DNA of 64,000 bases. It comes from Chitinophaga sp. CF118 (GTDB lineage Bacteria > Bacteroidota > Bacteroidia > Chitinophagales > Chitinophagaceae). The notes under the pieces are model-generated. The model was given only the letters and a program-made list of their open reading frames with translations. It was not told where the DNA came from and searched no databases. Shown piece by piece: positions 16,489 through 26,294 of the stretch. How positions within the stretch are numbered: the first letter of the stretch is position 1; the number at the start of each line of letters is the position of its first letter. A program made the position numbers and the translations under genes. The stretch covers positions 124,001-188,000 of the forward strand of contig NZ_FOMK01000007.1 in assembly GCF_900112615.1 (NCBI RefSeq), given 5' to 3'.

Positions 16489-17967
16489 TTATGAATGGGC
16501 AATTCCCTGCAGGTATTTGCTTAGTGTAATGTGCAGTCTTTTGAATTCTATAGGTTTGATCAGATATTCATTTGCACCAGCCTTTAACAATTCTTCGCTG
16601 GCTTCCTTGAATGGATCTCCGCTGGCAATGATGACTGGAATATTTTTCAGCATAGCATCTTCGCGGATGTAGGTCAGCATTTCCTTTCCACTCATGCCGG
16701 GGATGTGAGAATCCAGGATGATGATATCAGGCCTTGAAGCTTTCGCCAGCAATAATCCTTCAAGACCATCTTCTGCCAGCATTATCCGGCATCCCAGTCC
16801 GCACAGGAACCTTGACAGTACCAACTGGCTCATTTTATCATCTTCCACAATCAGGATCGTAGTATCGTTCAGATTCGCGCAAAGGTCTTCATTGTCCACT
16901 TCCGTATGATTAGTATCCCTGCTAATTACCAGGGGAAGCATCACTGTGAAAGTAGTTCCTTTCCCGATGATACTTGACACTTCTATTTCACCCTGTAAGC
17001 TTTCCACTAGTTTATGGGTAATATGTAATCCCAGGCCAGTGCCTTCCAGGAAGATATTCCGCTCAGTAAAGAATGCATCAAAAATAGTACGGAGTTTATT
17101 TTCCGGTATACCAGCTCCCTGATCGGTGACCTGGATATACCATTTATTATCGCTGGTGAACACCCGCAGGGTCACGGTGCTTTCCTTCGAAGTAAATTTA
17201 ATAGCGTTGGAGAGGAGGTTATTAATTGTTTTAGTCAGTAATATTCTATCGCCGGTTATCTGTCCCGGAATTTCATTATCTATCGTGTATTTAATCTTTA
17301 CATTTTTTATCGCTGCCACATACTGGTGCATATTCACCGTTTCCCTAATCCATTCCCTTATATCCAGGTTGCACATCTCAGGTTTATCCAGTTTTCCGGC
17401 TTCTATTTTTGAGAATTCAAGGATATTATTGATGATCTCTTTTGTGTTGTAGCTGGCTGCATATAAATGATCTGCGAGCATACGGATAGGGGCCAGGGAT
17501 TTATGCTGTTCTACTTTCAGCTGCAGTAACTGGCTGATCCCAAAAATGGCATTTAACGGCGTACGGATTTCATGGCTGGTTTCACGAACAAAAACACTTT
17601 TGGCATTGGTTGCCCTTTCCAGTTGTTCTGCCAGGCATTGTAATTCTTCATTATGTTTTTCTGCTGCATATAACTTGTTTTCCAGCAGTTTCATTTCCTG
17701 CCTCTGAAGCAGTTCTGCTTTTTTCACGTACAGATAAATAATCAGTATTAAGCATGTTAAAATAATAAATGGCAGGTAAATACGGATTTCGCCGGTAAGG
17801 ATATAACAAAACATGCCAAATAAAATTGACATTAATGCTGTAATGGCACAGACAAAGTTTACTCTGCGTACATTACGCTTTTGGTCTTCATCCGTCATGT
17901 TACTGCAGCCAGAAGTAACAATTAGTTGTAGTAGGTTCATGCCCGGAAATTTACGTCTATGGAACAT
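16489..17967 (-). CDS. Hybrid sensor histidine kinase / response regulator
   Basis: 492 residues. Two transmembrane segments (VNFVCAITALMSILFGMFCY and YLPFIILTCLILIIYLYV) lie within the first 95 residues with almost no periplasmic loop, so the stimulus is probably membrane or cytoplasmic. A coiled-coil stretch follows. The HisKA domain has the phospho-acceptor His in ETSHEIRTPLNAIFG. The ATPase domain has DQGAGIPENKL and GTGLGLHITHKL. The C-terminal receiver (~360-490) has EDD, the acceptor Asp in IIILDSHIPGMSG and the Lys in YLIKPIEF. No output domain is present, so signals must pass to another protein. The start could also be the internal ATG at MNLLQLIV or MTDEDQ. Confidence 0.92.
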   Translation of the reverse strand: MFHRRKFPGMNLLQLIVTSGCSNMTDEDQKRNVRRVNFVCAITALMSILFGMFCYILTGEIRIYLPFIILTCLILIIYLYVKKAELLQRQEMKLLENKLYAAEKHNEELQCLAEQLERATNAKSVFVRETSHEIRTPLNAIFGISQLLQLKVEQHKSLAPIRMLADHLYAASYNTKEIINNILEFSKIEAGKLDKPEMCNLDIREWIRETVNMHQYVAAIKNVKIKYTIDNEIPGQITGDRILLTKTINNLLSNAIKFTSKESTVTLRVFTSDNKWYIQVTDQGAGIPENKLRTIFDAFFTERNIFLEGTGLGLHITHKLVESLQGEIEVSSIIGKGTTFTVMLPLVISRDTNHTEVDNEDLCANLNDTTILIVEDDKMSQLVLSRFLCGLGCRIMLAEDGLEGLLLAKASRPDIIILDSHIPGMSGKEMLTYIREDAMLKNIPVIIASGDPFKEASEELLKAGANEYLIKPIEFKRLHITLSKYLQGIAHS

Positions 17968-18508
17968 ACATCTATGGAATTACGGCAAGTTCCCAGTTTG
18001 CCGGATACGGTACCATCGGTGCTTCCCAGTTTCAGATAATAGTTAGCTAGTGTTTGTCCTTGATCAGATTTTGGGGTCTTGAATTTACACTTGCAATTTA
18101 AAAACATTCAGGTGATAAAATCGTAATGTCCCTATTTATATTAATTAAAAGTCTGTATTCTAAATGTTCATATTGTTTTTATTCAAATGTAATTGTCTGT
18201 ATCATGAATGTCTGGCATGGAGACATAGCATCAATACAATAGTGAGCGCCTTTGCACTGTCGCATTTCATTTTAAAAGTGAACGGATCCCTAAAGAGTTG
18301 CTGATACCATGATAAGGGCGATAGTATTGATGACGGAATCATAAACAGTTCTAAGTTGTAAATATCAGACGTCAGATAGTTATTTTGTATCCTTACTACT
18401 AACACACACTCATGCAAAATAGTTCAATCACTTCAGGAATTAGTTAATACGCCGTTAATAATTAATTTTCCCAATGGCATCAGCCAACTTTCAAAAAATG
18501 TTGATAGA
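17968..18508. other. Intergenic region, 541 bases, no assignable gene
   Basis: AT-rich DNA between the divergent histidine kinase and the small lipoprotein gene. TCTATGGAA occurs twice about 16 bases apart near 17960-17980. A 71-codon open frame on the minus strand (18202-18417) has no protein-like features. I see no terminator, RNA gene or repeat of note. Confidence 0.5.
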
Positions 18509-18529
18509 TTGCCATTACAAAAACATTGT

Positions 18530-18886
18530 ATGCAATTCCAATTAGTTACTCTTTCATTAATTCTTGCCACCTTATCTGCCTGCAATAGCTCATCATCCCA
18601 TAATAAAGATCTCTATTCATTAGAGGATACCGTCAACTATAAACTGACTCAGACAGAGCAGGGGGGAGGCGGCGTTTTTCTTAAAACAGAAACGTATGTA
18701 AATACGGATGATACTACTTATTCTTATGTAAAAGTATACAGCTATACCAAAAAAGTAGCGGCAGTTCAATTTTATAAAGGCGGGAAAAAACATGGGCCAA
18801 CTATTACCTATAATGAAAATGGTACTCCACAACTGGGTACCTATTACAGGAATGACACTGTAATAAATATGCATCCGTTCAAATAA
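18530..18886 (+). CDS. Small lipoprotein with MORN-like repeat
   Basis: About 118 residues. A lipoprotein signal ends in the lipobox LSAC, so the mature protein is lipid-anchored at Cys. After a Ser-rich spacer, the C-terminal half contains GKKHGPTITYNENGTPQLGT, resembling the MORN-type repeat of YwqK-like proteins that are frequent in Bacteroidota. The frame opens at 18509, but the ATG at 18530 (MQFQLVTLSLIL) gives a proper signal peptide without extra residues. It stands alone; function is unknown. In 18887-19058 the only thing noted is a 17-base sequence shared with 28404-28420. Confidence 0.65.
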   Translation: MQFQLVTLSLILATLSACNSSSSHNKDLYSLEDTVNYKLTQTEQGGGGVFLKTETYVNTDDTTYSYVKVYSYTKKVAAVQFYKGGKKHGPTITYNENGTPQLGTYYRNDTVINMHPFK

Positions 18887-19058
18887 TTCCTGCAGTACTG
18901 AGGCCACATTGGATTCAGGTGGGATTGGTTTATTGAATCAACTAGTATAACGATTTGTAAGTTCTGATGTAATTATTTTGCCTTGCAATTTTTTCTATGG
19001 TTTATAAACTTAGAAATCATCACACTAGCTGATTATTTAATTGGAATTCTATTTATGT

Positions 19059-20774
19059 TTAGTTACCGGATATTACCAGTCGCTCAGTTCTTATCAATTT
19101 CCCGGTTGTAATCCTTATCATGTAAGTCCCGCTTACATATTGACTAACATTCAGGTTAAATGAATGATTAGTATTACCTGCTGTTTGTCCGCTACCAATC
19201 ATTTTAATAGACTTGCCCTGCATATCATACAGTTCAACTTGAAACTTTCCGGCATCTTTGAAACCAAACTGGATGGCAACTTGCTGAGATGCCGGGTTAG
19301 GGTAGATACTCAGGTTGATATCTTTGCTACCACCAGTAATATTTTGTGCTATAATATTTGGTTGTATAAAAGCAGAAGGCACTACGGAAGTCAGCGAGTT
19401 GATATAAACTTCTATATTCATGTACGCCGGAAATGTAGTACTATACAACACGGCATCCTGTTTGTTATTTTTGTTCAGTCCATGCGCATCTTCCCATGCA
19501 TCTGGCATACCATCAGCATCCGTGTCTGCAGGCGCTGGCGCACCATATATTTCACCCAGACCACCATTTGAAAATGGCAGGTCAGTTTCCCGGTACACAT
19601 ACCAACCTTTTACTCCTCTGGAATTAACTTCGTTGGCCAACAAGCTGTCAACTTCATCTCTTCTGGGATAACAGGCACCTACGCTATCAATAACCCATTG
19701 ATAGGCTTGTGCGGCGGAAAGCAGCGGAGCTGCCATGGGATAGGGGAAGGGCTGTTGTTTAAAACCAGTTGTACCGATACCAGGATATCCGATAGTATCA
19801 TATGGCACAAGTGCGCCGTTCAATATTCCGTCCTGATTATTATCAAAATAATTACCTGCACCATATAGGTAAAAAGTACCGGTTCCACGAGAAAAAGGAG
19901 TGGTTTTGGAAGGAGGTGTCAGAGGACCGCCAACGAAATAATTGTTGATAATATTCACTTCAGAAATACCAGCAGAACCACCCATAATATAGGCATCGCC
20001 AGACCAGCCATAGTTCAGAATATCGCCCAGGCGGTTTCCATTGCCCCAGTCGTATACAACATTATTTACAAATTCATTTACACCTTTTACTTTAGGGTTA
20101 CGTGTTTTATTGCTGATATAAAGGTTTCTTATGAGGCTTACTTTTCCACCGTCTGGTGTTTGAATAAGGCCGCCAGCAGAGTGATTCTCCCGGTGAAGCG
20201 CCTGACCGATAATAGAGTTCTGAATTGTGATATTATCCGGCGAGGTATTTTTGCTATCCCAATTGATAGAAAAAACCTCATCCATACCCCAGCTAACAGA
20301 CAAATGATCAAAGATCATATTAGCGCCATTGGCAAGGCCACAGGCATCCTGTCCTGAATTACCGGTAGCGCCCAGCCGGATACGCAAAAAGCGGCAAATG
20401 GTGTTGTTAGAATTTGTAAATGTGACTCTTTTGTTGAATAGCACAATTCCATCACCGGGAGCTGTTTGTCCGGCTATAGTGATGTTTGCCGCTACAGCTA
20501 CAGCCGATTGTAGCCTGATGATACCACCAACAGAGAATACAATAAATCTCCCTGGCTGACTTACAGCATCTCTGAAAGAACCAGGACCGGTGTCGTTCAG
20601 GTTGTTAACGATATACACTTCGGGATTAGCAGCACCACGGGCACCCACAGCAAAACGGCCAAAACCGTTTGCTCCCGGGAAAGCCAGGGTTTGAGCTTTT
20701 GTTTGAAGTTGAAATAATAGAAATGCGGCAATTGTAAGGCTGTGCCTTATAACGTAAGGGTTAAAAAATTTCAT
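19059..20774 (-). CDS. Secreted pectate lyase-like protein with type IX secretion sorting domain
   Basis: 571 residues. A signal peptide ends near QTKAQ. Residues ~30-400 form a parallel beta-helix related to polysaccharide lyase family 1 pectate lyases (TLAFPGANGFGRFAVGARGA, VYIVNNLNDTGPGSFRDAV, FDHLSVSWGMDEVFSI). A short Ca-binding-type segment, DTDADGMPDAWEDAHGL, follows near 430. The last ~85 residues (LSIYPNPASQQVAIQFGF through GTYMIRITTG) are a type A sorting domain, which directs export through the outer membrane by the T9SS and surface attachment. It should cleave pectin outside the cell. It stands as a single gene. Confidence 0.9.
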   Translation of the reverse strand: MKFFNPYVIRHSLTIAAFLLFQLQTKAQTLAFPGANGFGRFAVGARGAANPEVYIVNNLNDTGPGSFRDAVSQPGRFIVFSVGGIIRLQSAVAVAANITIAGQTAPGDGIVLFNKRVTFTNSNNTICRFLRIRLGATGNSGQDACGLANGANMIFDHLSVSWGMDEVFSINWDSKNTSPDNITIQNSIIGQALHRENHSAGGLIQTPDGGKVSLIRNLYISNKTRNPKVKGVNEFVNNVVYDWGNGNRLGDILNYGWSGDAYIMGGSAGISEVNIINNYFVGGPLTPPSKTTPFSRGTGTFYLYGAGNYFDNNQDGILNGALVPYDTIGYPGIGTTGFKQQPFPYPMAAPLLSAAQAYQWVIDSVGACYPRRDEVDSLLANEVNSRGVKGWYVYRETDLPFSNGGLGEIYGAPAPADTDADGMPDAWEDAHGLNKNNKQDAVLYSTTFPAYMNIEVYINSLTSVVPSAFIQPNIIAQNITGGSKDINLSIYPNPASQQVAIQFGFKDAGKFQVELYDMQGKSIKMIGSGQTAGNTNHSFNLNVSQYVSGTYMIRITTGKLIRTERLVISGN

Positions 20775-20907
20775 AACAGGAATTTATCGGTTGTTTATTG
20801 AAAAATATGTATCTGAAAATATGGGAAAACAACCAGATAACTGTCCTGTTCTGTCTGCCTTAAGGGCTTTAAATAAGCTTCATAACTGCAAATATTTTTA
20901 TTGATTA

Positions 20908-21762
20908 TTACTTGATAAGAGGGGGTATGCCTTGTTTTATTATTTCACAGGAATATTCAATTTTTGCATGCCTGAAACCTAATCCGGCTAAAACTCTGTA
21001 ATCACCAGGTTCACTATCCAGTAATAATGTAGGAAGATTATAACTATTATAAGCAGCTATGGGTAATAAATTATTCATGCTGTAATCCTGGTCCAGGAAT
21101 TGCCAGATACTATTGGTGCGATGATAATTTATCTTATTATCATAAGCGCCAAATGTGATAATGTTACTTGTACCGAGGAATTGCTCTTCAATCTTTACAA
21201 GATTGCCGGAATGATTATAACTAAACAGCTTTATCATAAAGACAGTATCTCTGTCCTGAGTGTATGTTGTTTTAATAATCCGGTTCTGGTTGTCATATGT
21301 ATAGGTAGAAATATTACGCACAGAAAGATTAGGGCGATTGTTGCGGGGAATGGGCTTAGGACCTGGCCCTACGATACCAAATTCGTAAGTAGTGTCAATA
21401 ATGACCCTGTTTTTGGAGTCATAATAAAAACGGTGCCAGGTATCAAAAGCATTTTCAAGAAGTGGATTTGGATAAACACCATAAAAATCCGTCATTCGTC
21501 CTTTGTGATCATATAGGAAAAAATAATTAGGCCAGGTGTTGCCAACATTATTTCTGGTCATACTTACAGGATTGTTCTTATTATTATAAACGATAGCTAA
21601 TGAGTCCAGATAACCACCCTCGTTTTCAAGATTACCTTTAATTTCCGAGATCTGACAAACAGGACTACAGGGAGGTATGCCAGGGTTCTTTTGGCAACCT
21701 GATAATGACAGACCGGCAATGCACAGCATTATGAATGCAGCAGCCATTAGAATTGAATTCAT
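20908..21762 (-). CDS. Lipoprotein of unknown function, RHS/YD-like strand repeats
   Basis: About 284 residues from ATG at 21762 (MNSILMAAAFIML); the frame continues to 21786, but this start gives a clean lipoprotein signal ending in the lipobox LSGC. The mature part has repeated short strands such as FFLYDHKGRMTDFYG, FYYDSKNRVIIDTTY and YTYDNQNRIIKTTY. These follow the YD-repeat pattern of RHS-like and DUF4595-type Bacteroidota lipoproteins. It is probably tethered in the envelope. No enzymatic motif is visible, and no operon partner is adjacent. Confidence 0.7.
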   Translation of the reverse strand: MNSILMAAAFIMLCIAGLSLSGCQKNPGIPPCSPVCQISEIKGNLENEGGYLDSLAIVYNNKNNPVSMTRNNVGNTWPNYFFLYDHKGRMTDFYGVYPNPLLENAFDTWHRFYYDSKNRVIIDTTYEFGIVGPGPKPIPRNNRPNLSVRNISTYTYDNQNRIIKTTYTQDRDTVFMIKLFSYNHSGNLVKIEEQFLGTSNIITFGAYDNKINYHRTNSIWQFLDQDYSMNNLLPIAAYNSYNLPTLLLDSEPGDYRVLAGLGFRHAKIEYSCEIIKQGIPPLIK

Positions 21763-21786
21763 GTGATTTATTTTGAGATTTAACAA

Positions 21787-22560
21787 TAATAAACGGAGGT
21801 GTAACGGTGTAGGAAAGTTCCGGGATAACTATAATTGAAAACGCATTAAGTTGTTAATGAAGATACAGAAATTAATAACAACATACAGAATAGGTCATTA
21901 GGAGTTTTAATGGCACAGGCTGTGGGTATCTGTTAACCGAAGAAAGGAATAAGTATAATGCAGAGAACGGAGGGATTGGGCTTATACTCTATTTAACATA
22001 ATATAAATTATGAGAATAAAAGGAAAGGAGAAATACAGGCTGGGAAAGGCTTGAAGAAATCATAGTTTAACCCTGGGAAGATCTTAAGGGCTAAACTGCT
22101 ATGGACCATAAGGTACGAATACCCGACTGAAATATCTGTTCAGTGAGCATAAATTTCAAGGCTGTATAACAGAAATTTTCGTTCCTGATTTGTGCTATTC
22201 TACAAGCAATACATTCACGATTCTGACTGATTATTCTTTACAATTTTCAGATACTTAATCTATACGATTTTACAAGAAACGGAATCAATATGTTTACTTC
22301 TTGAAACTTCCGGATACAATCCTATAAACTACATATTCATAATTCTGCATGGCTATTCTTTGCAATTGAAATTTTCGGATACTTAATATACGCAACAGAT
22401 TCATGATTCAAACAAATTACTCATTACAAATATACATGCTGCAGATTTTAAAATGAACAAAATGAACAGCGCATTATTAGGGAAGAAAAAATAATTTACA
22501 GCTGTTGTAAAAAATAATTGTTCTCTTTTGGAGAACTGAATAAAAAGTCCCATATTTGTT
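21787..22560. other. Intergenic region, 774 bases, with degenerate AT-rich direct repeats
   Basis: No protein-like frame was found. Two diverged copies of a unit are visible near 22205-22270 and 22325-22395. Each has ATTC.(C/T)(A/G)ATTCTG, then TATTCTTT(A/G)CAATT, then TTTTC(A/G)GATACTTAAT. A partial third piece near 22300-22320 carries CTTCCGGATACAATC. They end about 165 bases before the toxin gene. Confidence 0.5.
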
Positions 22561-22893
22561 ATGAAAATACACTTAGTAAAAAAGCCCAGTATAGAGTCGT
22601 TTGTTAATTTATATCCAAATAGTCGAAGTTCATTTGAAGAATGGAAAACTAAAATAAAATTTGCAAACTGGGAAAACCCATCAGATATCAAGCAAACTTT
22701 CAGAAGTGCAGATCTTTTAGGGAATGGTTCGAACAGAGTTATTTTTAATGTGGGTGGCAATAATTATAGAATGTTATGTAAGTATTCCTTTGGCGATACT
22801 CAGGTGCATCTATACATTTGCTGGATAGGCACACATGCCTCCTACAATGAATTATGTAAAAGTAAACAACAGTATTTAACTAATACTTATTGA
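22561..22893 (+). CDS. higB: HigB-type toxin (mRNA interferase) of a toxin-antitoxin pair
   Basis: 110 residues, the usual size for HigB of the RelE/HigB superfamily, which cleaves mRNA on the ribosome. Recognisable parts are the N-terminal WKTKIKFANWENPSDIKQTF, the central strand NRVIFNVGGNNYRMLCKY and the C-terminal VHLYICWIGTHASYNELCK, where the GTHAEYD-like motif of HigB is conserved. The toxin gene comes first and the antitoxin follows one base after the stop, which is the reversed order typical of higBA. It should be neutralised by the downstream protein. Autoregulation by the pair is inferred from the family. Confidence 0.88.
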   Translation: MKIHLVKKPSIESFVNLYPNSRSSFEEWKTKIKFANWENPSDIKQTFRSADLLGNGSNRVIFNVGGNNYRMLCKYSFGDTQVHLYICWIGTHASYNELCKSKQQYLTNTY

Positions 22894-22894
22894 T

Positions 22895-23311
22895 ATGGAT
22901 GGTTTAAAATACAAAGTTATCAAAGGCAAAAATCAGTATAAAGCATACTGTAAAAAACTTGAGGAGCTCACTGATACCAAGCCTAAAAACAGCATCATCA
23001 AAGATGAGATCGAGCTGCTCACTTTACTCATTGAAACATGGGATGAAGAACATAATACACTCATGGATCTTGATCCTATAAAATTGCTGCAGTCACTCAT
23101 GCAGGATCATGAAATGAATGCCACCAGCCTTGCAGAAATCCTCAGCATCAGCAAAGGATATCTTTCCGATATTCTTCATTACAAAAAAGGATTGTCCAAA
23201 GATGTGATCCGTACTTTATCAGCTCATTTTAAAGTTTCTCAGGAAGCATTTAACAGGCCATATGATTTATTACCGCCGGTTAAAGCTAATCCTAAAAAAC
23301 AGCCTGCCTGA
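22895..23311 (+). CDS. higA: HigA-type antitoxin with helix-turn-helix
   Basis: 138 residues. An N-terminal helical region (~1-65) is followed by an XRE-type helix-turn-helix (~70-125: MNATSLAEILSISKGYLSDI with LSKDVIRTLSAHFKV). This is the HigA arrangement that both binds the toxin and represses the operon. The ATG lies one base after the toxin stop, so translation is probably coupled. A short proline- and lysine-rich tail ends the protein. Upstream DNA contains degenerate direct repeats, but I could not identify an operator. Confidence 0.87.
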   Translation: MDGLKYKVIKGKNQYKAYCKKLEELTDTKPKNSIIKDEIELLTLLIETWDEEHNTLMDLDPIKLLQSLMQDHEMNATSLAEILSISKGYLSDILHYKKGLSKDVIRTLSAHFKVSQEAFNRPYDLLPPVKANPKKQPA

Positions 23312-23378
23312 GTTATTATATCTGCAATGTTACTGATCAAGTAAGCAGGCTTCTGATTATATACAAAACTGTAAGTTA

Positions 23379-23936
23379 ATGATTACGCATATACTCGCTA
23401 TTTCAGGAAGTTTGAGAAATACATCTTCCAATACCAATATAATAAAAGCCAGTGCTGCATTAGCACCGGCTGATATAAAAATTGCATTGTACGAAGGGCT
23501 GGATAAACTGCCTTATTTCAGTCCGGAACTGGATGGCGAAGATTCCATACCACCCGCAACAGTAAAAGATCTGCGGGAACAACTGAAAAATGCAGATGCT
23601 GTGTTATTCTGTACTCCGGAATACGCCTTTGGTGTGCCCGGTGTTTTGAAAAATGCGCTGGATTGGATCGTATCTTCCGGAGAATTATACGACAAACCAA
23701 CCGCTGTGATCAGCGCCTCTCCCCTTGCAACCGGTGGTGATAAAGCCAACGCATCTCTTGTACAAACACTCACTGTAATGTCTGCAATTATTTCAGCAGA
23801 AAGTAAATTGCTTATTCCTGTTGTTCGTACAAAAATAGATGCTGCCGGCAATATCACTGATAAGACACTGGAAGGATCACTGTTGCAGGTAATCAATTCT
23901 CTTGTGGTTAAAAATGCCAGCGCAGGCCAGCATTAG
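23379..23936 (+). CDS. NADPH-dependent FMN reductase family protein
   Basis: 185 residues of the flavodoxin-like fold. SGSLRNTSSNT at residues 9-19 binds the FMN phosphate, and the family motif CTPEYAFGVPGVLKNALDWI is complete near 78-97. It resembles ChrR/ArsH-like quinone or chromate reductases that use NAD(P)H and FMN. It overlaps the 3' end of the convergent outer-membrane protein gene by 29 bases. The physiological substrate cannot be read from the sequence; a cytoplasmic role in quinone or xenobiotic reduction is likely. Confidence 0.85.
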   Translation: MITHILAISGSLRNTSSNTNIIKASAALAPADIKIALYEGLDKLPYFSPELDGEDSIPPATVKDLREQLKNADAVLFCTPEYAFGVPGVLKNALDWIVSSGELYDKPTAVISASPLATGGDKANASLVQTLTVMSAIISAESKLLIPVVRTKIDAAGNITDKTLEGSLLQVINSLVVKNASAGQH

Positions 23937-24912
23937 CACCTAAACCACCAATATTGATGTACGATTTTAGATCATTTGAAGGCTGATCATCATGTTTGTA
24001 GGTAACCTTTGTTCCAGACGTACTAACGGGTGTATTAGAACTCTGATCAATTGTATTTACATATTTTGTTTCTCTTTCTGCAGTGGAAAGATCACTTAGT
24101 CCACGATGTTGTGTAGTAATTATCGCTCCGGTTGAAGGATTAATAATATTGGTATTCTCATCGTAGGTATTCACTTCTTTTTTCTTGCTTTTCACCGGGA
24201 TGTTACGATATTCTGTTTCTACGAAAACATCCAGTTTATGAGATACCGGGAATGCAACACCAAATGCGCCCTGGAAGCCGAGGGTAATATTTGGATGTAC
24301 CTGCTCTTCGCGATGGATCTTTGTCTGAGTTACGACGGGCTGTCCGGATATTACTGCAGAACCGCTTTTGCTGGCATCAGTCTCAATATTAAGTCTGCCC
24401 CACAGAGGTAACACTAAACCAAAACGTACATAAGGATTTACTTTTTTAAAGCCGGGCGAAACAACCAGGCTTGGTGCAAAATCTACCGCAGACACATAAC
24501 CATGCGATTCGATTTTACCAACAACCTGAGAAGTACCTGCCAGTGTAGTTACTTCTTTTGTCATCAGGTTTTTGTTACTCCGATAGTAGTTGAAAGTAGC
24601 TTCAATTGCCATGTATTTGTTGAGGTTCCAGCCGAAGGAGAGTCCTCCCCTCCCACCAGCGCCATAAGAACCTGTGAGTACTTTCTCTGATATTATGGTA
24701 GTAGCACCGGTTGTACCATTGATTTCTTTTTGTTCATCATGGGGCTCGTAAGAACCTACTTTGGGAAACTGACCAGGGAATACACTGAAATAATATCCGC
24801 CGGCAACTTTCAGATAAAATTTAGATGGTGATTTAACTGTCTGAGCTTGAATGGTGTTTGTTAAACCAATAGCAAAAGTTAACAACACCGGGAATAGGTG
24901 CGTGCGTTTCAT
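23908..24912 (-). CDS. Outer-membrane beta-barrel protein
   Basis: 334 residues with a signal peptide ending near NTIQAQ, then alternating amphipathic strands (GGLSFGWNLNKYMAIEATFNY, NPYVRFGLVLPLWG) and a C-terminal strand ending in Phe (GGLGANAGLRWHF), as expected for an outer-membrane barrel. The strands resemble the OmpA-like/'outer membrane protein beta-barrel' families of Bacteroidota. Long hydrophilic loops with Asp/Asn/Thr-rich sequence (for example YDENTNIINPSTGAIITTQH) suggest surface-exposed regions. Its cargo or role is unknown. The 3' ends of this gene and the flavin reductase gene overlap by 29 bases. Confidence 0.78.
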   Translation of the reverse strand: MKRTHLFPVLLTFAIGLTNTIQAQTVKSPSKFYLKVAGGYYFSVFPGQFPKVGSYEPHDEQKEINGTTGATTIISEKVLTGSYGAGGRGGLSFGWNLNKYMAIEATFNYYRSNKNLMTKEVTTLAGTSQVVGKIESHGYVSAVDFAPSLVVSPGFKKVNPYVRFGLVLPLWGRLNIETDASKSGSAVISGQPVVTQTKIHREEQVHPNITLGFQGAFGVAFPVSHKLDVFVETEYRNIPVKSKKKEVNTYDENTNIINPSTGAIITTQHRGLSDLSTAERETKYVNTIDQSSNTPVSTSGTKVTYKHDDQPSNDLKSYINIGGLGANAGLRWHF

Positions 24913-25009
24913 AGCGGAATTTTTGGGTTATGGGTTATAAACTAAAGTTCCGCTGAAGTTAATAAATAGTAGTGATACAGTCAAAAAGAATAGATAGCAC
25001 TCCTGATAA

Positions 25010-26191
25010 TTAAAACGCTTCTGCTAAAGAGAGATAAAGTCCGGATTGCCTTTGTTCTCCGGGACGTTTTTCACCCCAGCCATAGTCTATACGAATAGTG
25101 AGACGGGCACCCTCATCATAGAACCAGCGTATACCAAGTCCGTAATTCGGCTTGAAATGAGATAACCCGATATCCCGGTTGGCAAAAACGGCACCGGTAC
25201 CACCAAAAGCAGCGAGTGCAAATTTAGGCTGCATATGAACGAACCATATATTAATGGGGATCCGTGGATCCAGGAAGTAACGGTATTCTGCCTGTAGTGC
25301 CAGGTAATTCTGATCACGGTAACGACCGGTATAATACCCGCGCATCATCAGGTCATTACCCATTTCGGGCAGGAGGTAAAAGGGTAACGTTTTGCCTTGC
25401 AGGGAGTTGAAAACACCATTTAAGCCCAGGGTGCTTTTACGGGATAAAGGAATAAAATGCCGGGCCTGTGCATCCACTCTCCACAATGTTTGTTTACTCA
25501 GAAATGAGGGGGCATATGCCACATTTAAACGCAGCAGGCTACCATACCGGGTATAATTCTGATTATCCCTGTTATCGAAGATGCCGGTAGCTCCAATAAA
25601 GGTGACATGTCCGCCGTCTTTATCAGTGAGAGCTAACCCCGGATAAATACCTTTTGTTTCCCGGGAATGATAATCATCCTGCTGAAACTGGAGCAGTAAT
25701 CCTGCATAAAAATGACCGCCTATACGACGTTCTGCTTCCAGTTGTACTTTATACCGGATATTATCAAGCAAAGTACCATCTGCTTTATGAGTAGTGTCGC
25801 CAATTCCATAAAAATAAACGGGGAAATCGTGGTAACGCAGGTTACTTTTGAAGTGCCAGTTATTGGCATCCGTCCAGATATCCGTTTTAAGATCTATCTT
25901 AAACTGCTTTTCGGTAGTGATGCTGGGAATCAGGTTAATGGTAGAGTTGCGTAAAACAGGATCCTGGTTCGCATAAAAAGAGTACAACATGGCTGCACCT
26001 ATTTCCAGTCCTTTTTCCTGCGAATAGCCTAATACCGGCAATGGGAAAAAACTGCGCTTATGGACAACAGGGGTATCCTGCCGGGTAACAAGCGTATCGT
26101 TCAAGGCTTTACCAGTTTCCTGCTGAGCCGCTAATCCTTGACAAACAATCAGTAATACGGCCGTAAAAAATATTAGTCTCTGCATTCTCAT
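25010..26191 (-). CDS. BamA/TamA-like (surface antigen D15) outer-membrane protein
   Basis: 393 residues. A signal peptide ends near GLAAQ. From about residue 45 the sequence reads as a barrel: FFPLPVLGYSQEKGLEIGAA at the start, IFDNRDNQNYTRYGSLLRLN in the middle (a DNRDN-type motif of Omp85 proteins) and a C-terminal strand ending LYLSLAEAF. It lacks POTRA domains, so it is a short, barrel-only member of the bacterial surface antigen family seen often in Bacteroidota. It may act as a pore or lipid/protein channel; the exact role is unknown. It stands alone between two other minus-strand genes. Confidence 0.8.
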   Translation of the reverse strand: MRMQRLIFFTAVLLIVCQGLAAQQETGKALNDTLVTRQDTPVVHKRSFFPLPVLGYSQEKGLEIGAAMLYSFYANQDPVLRNSTINLIPSITTEKQFKIDLKTDIWTDANNWHFKSNLRYHDFPVYFYGIGDTTHKADGTLLDNIRYKVQLEAERRIGGHFYAGLLLQFQQDDYHSRETKGIYPGLALTDKDGGHVTFIGATGIFDNRDNQNYTRYGSLLRLNVAYAPSFLSKQTLWRVDAQARHFIPLSRKSTLGLNGVFNSLQGKTLPFYLLPEMGNDLMMRGYYTGRYRDQNYLALQAEYRYFLDPRIPINIWFVHMQPKFALAAFGGTGAVFANRDIGLSHFKPNYGLGIRWFYDEGARLTIRIDYGWGEKRPGEQRQSGLYLSLAEAF

Positions 26192-26294
26192 CGGGATGCA
26201 AAGAAACGACTTTTATTAATACAGTTCATTCTTATAGAACCCGCTAAAAAGTAAATAAAAGTGTTATTGCTCCCTTTTGAGTCGATTTCAATAG

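Noticed and set aside
18202..18417. 71-codon open frame on the minus strand
   Set aside because: No signal peptide, motif or coding-like pattern; the region is AT-rich and the frame looks random.
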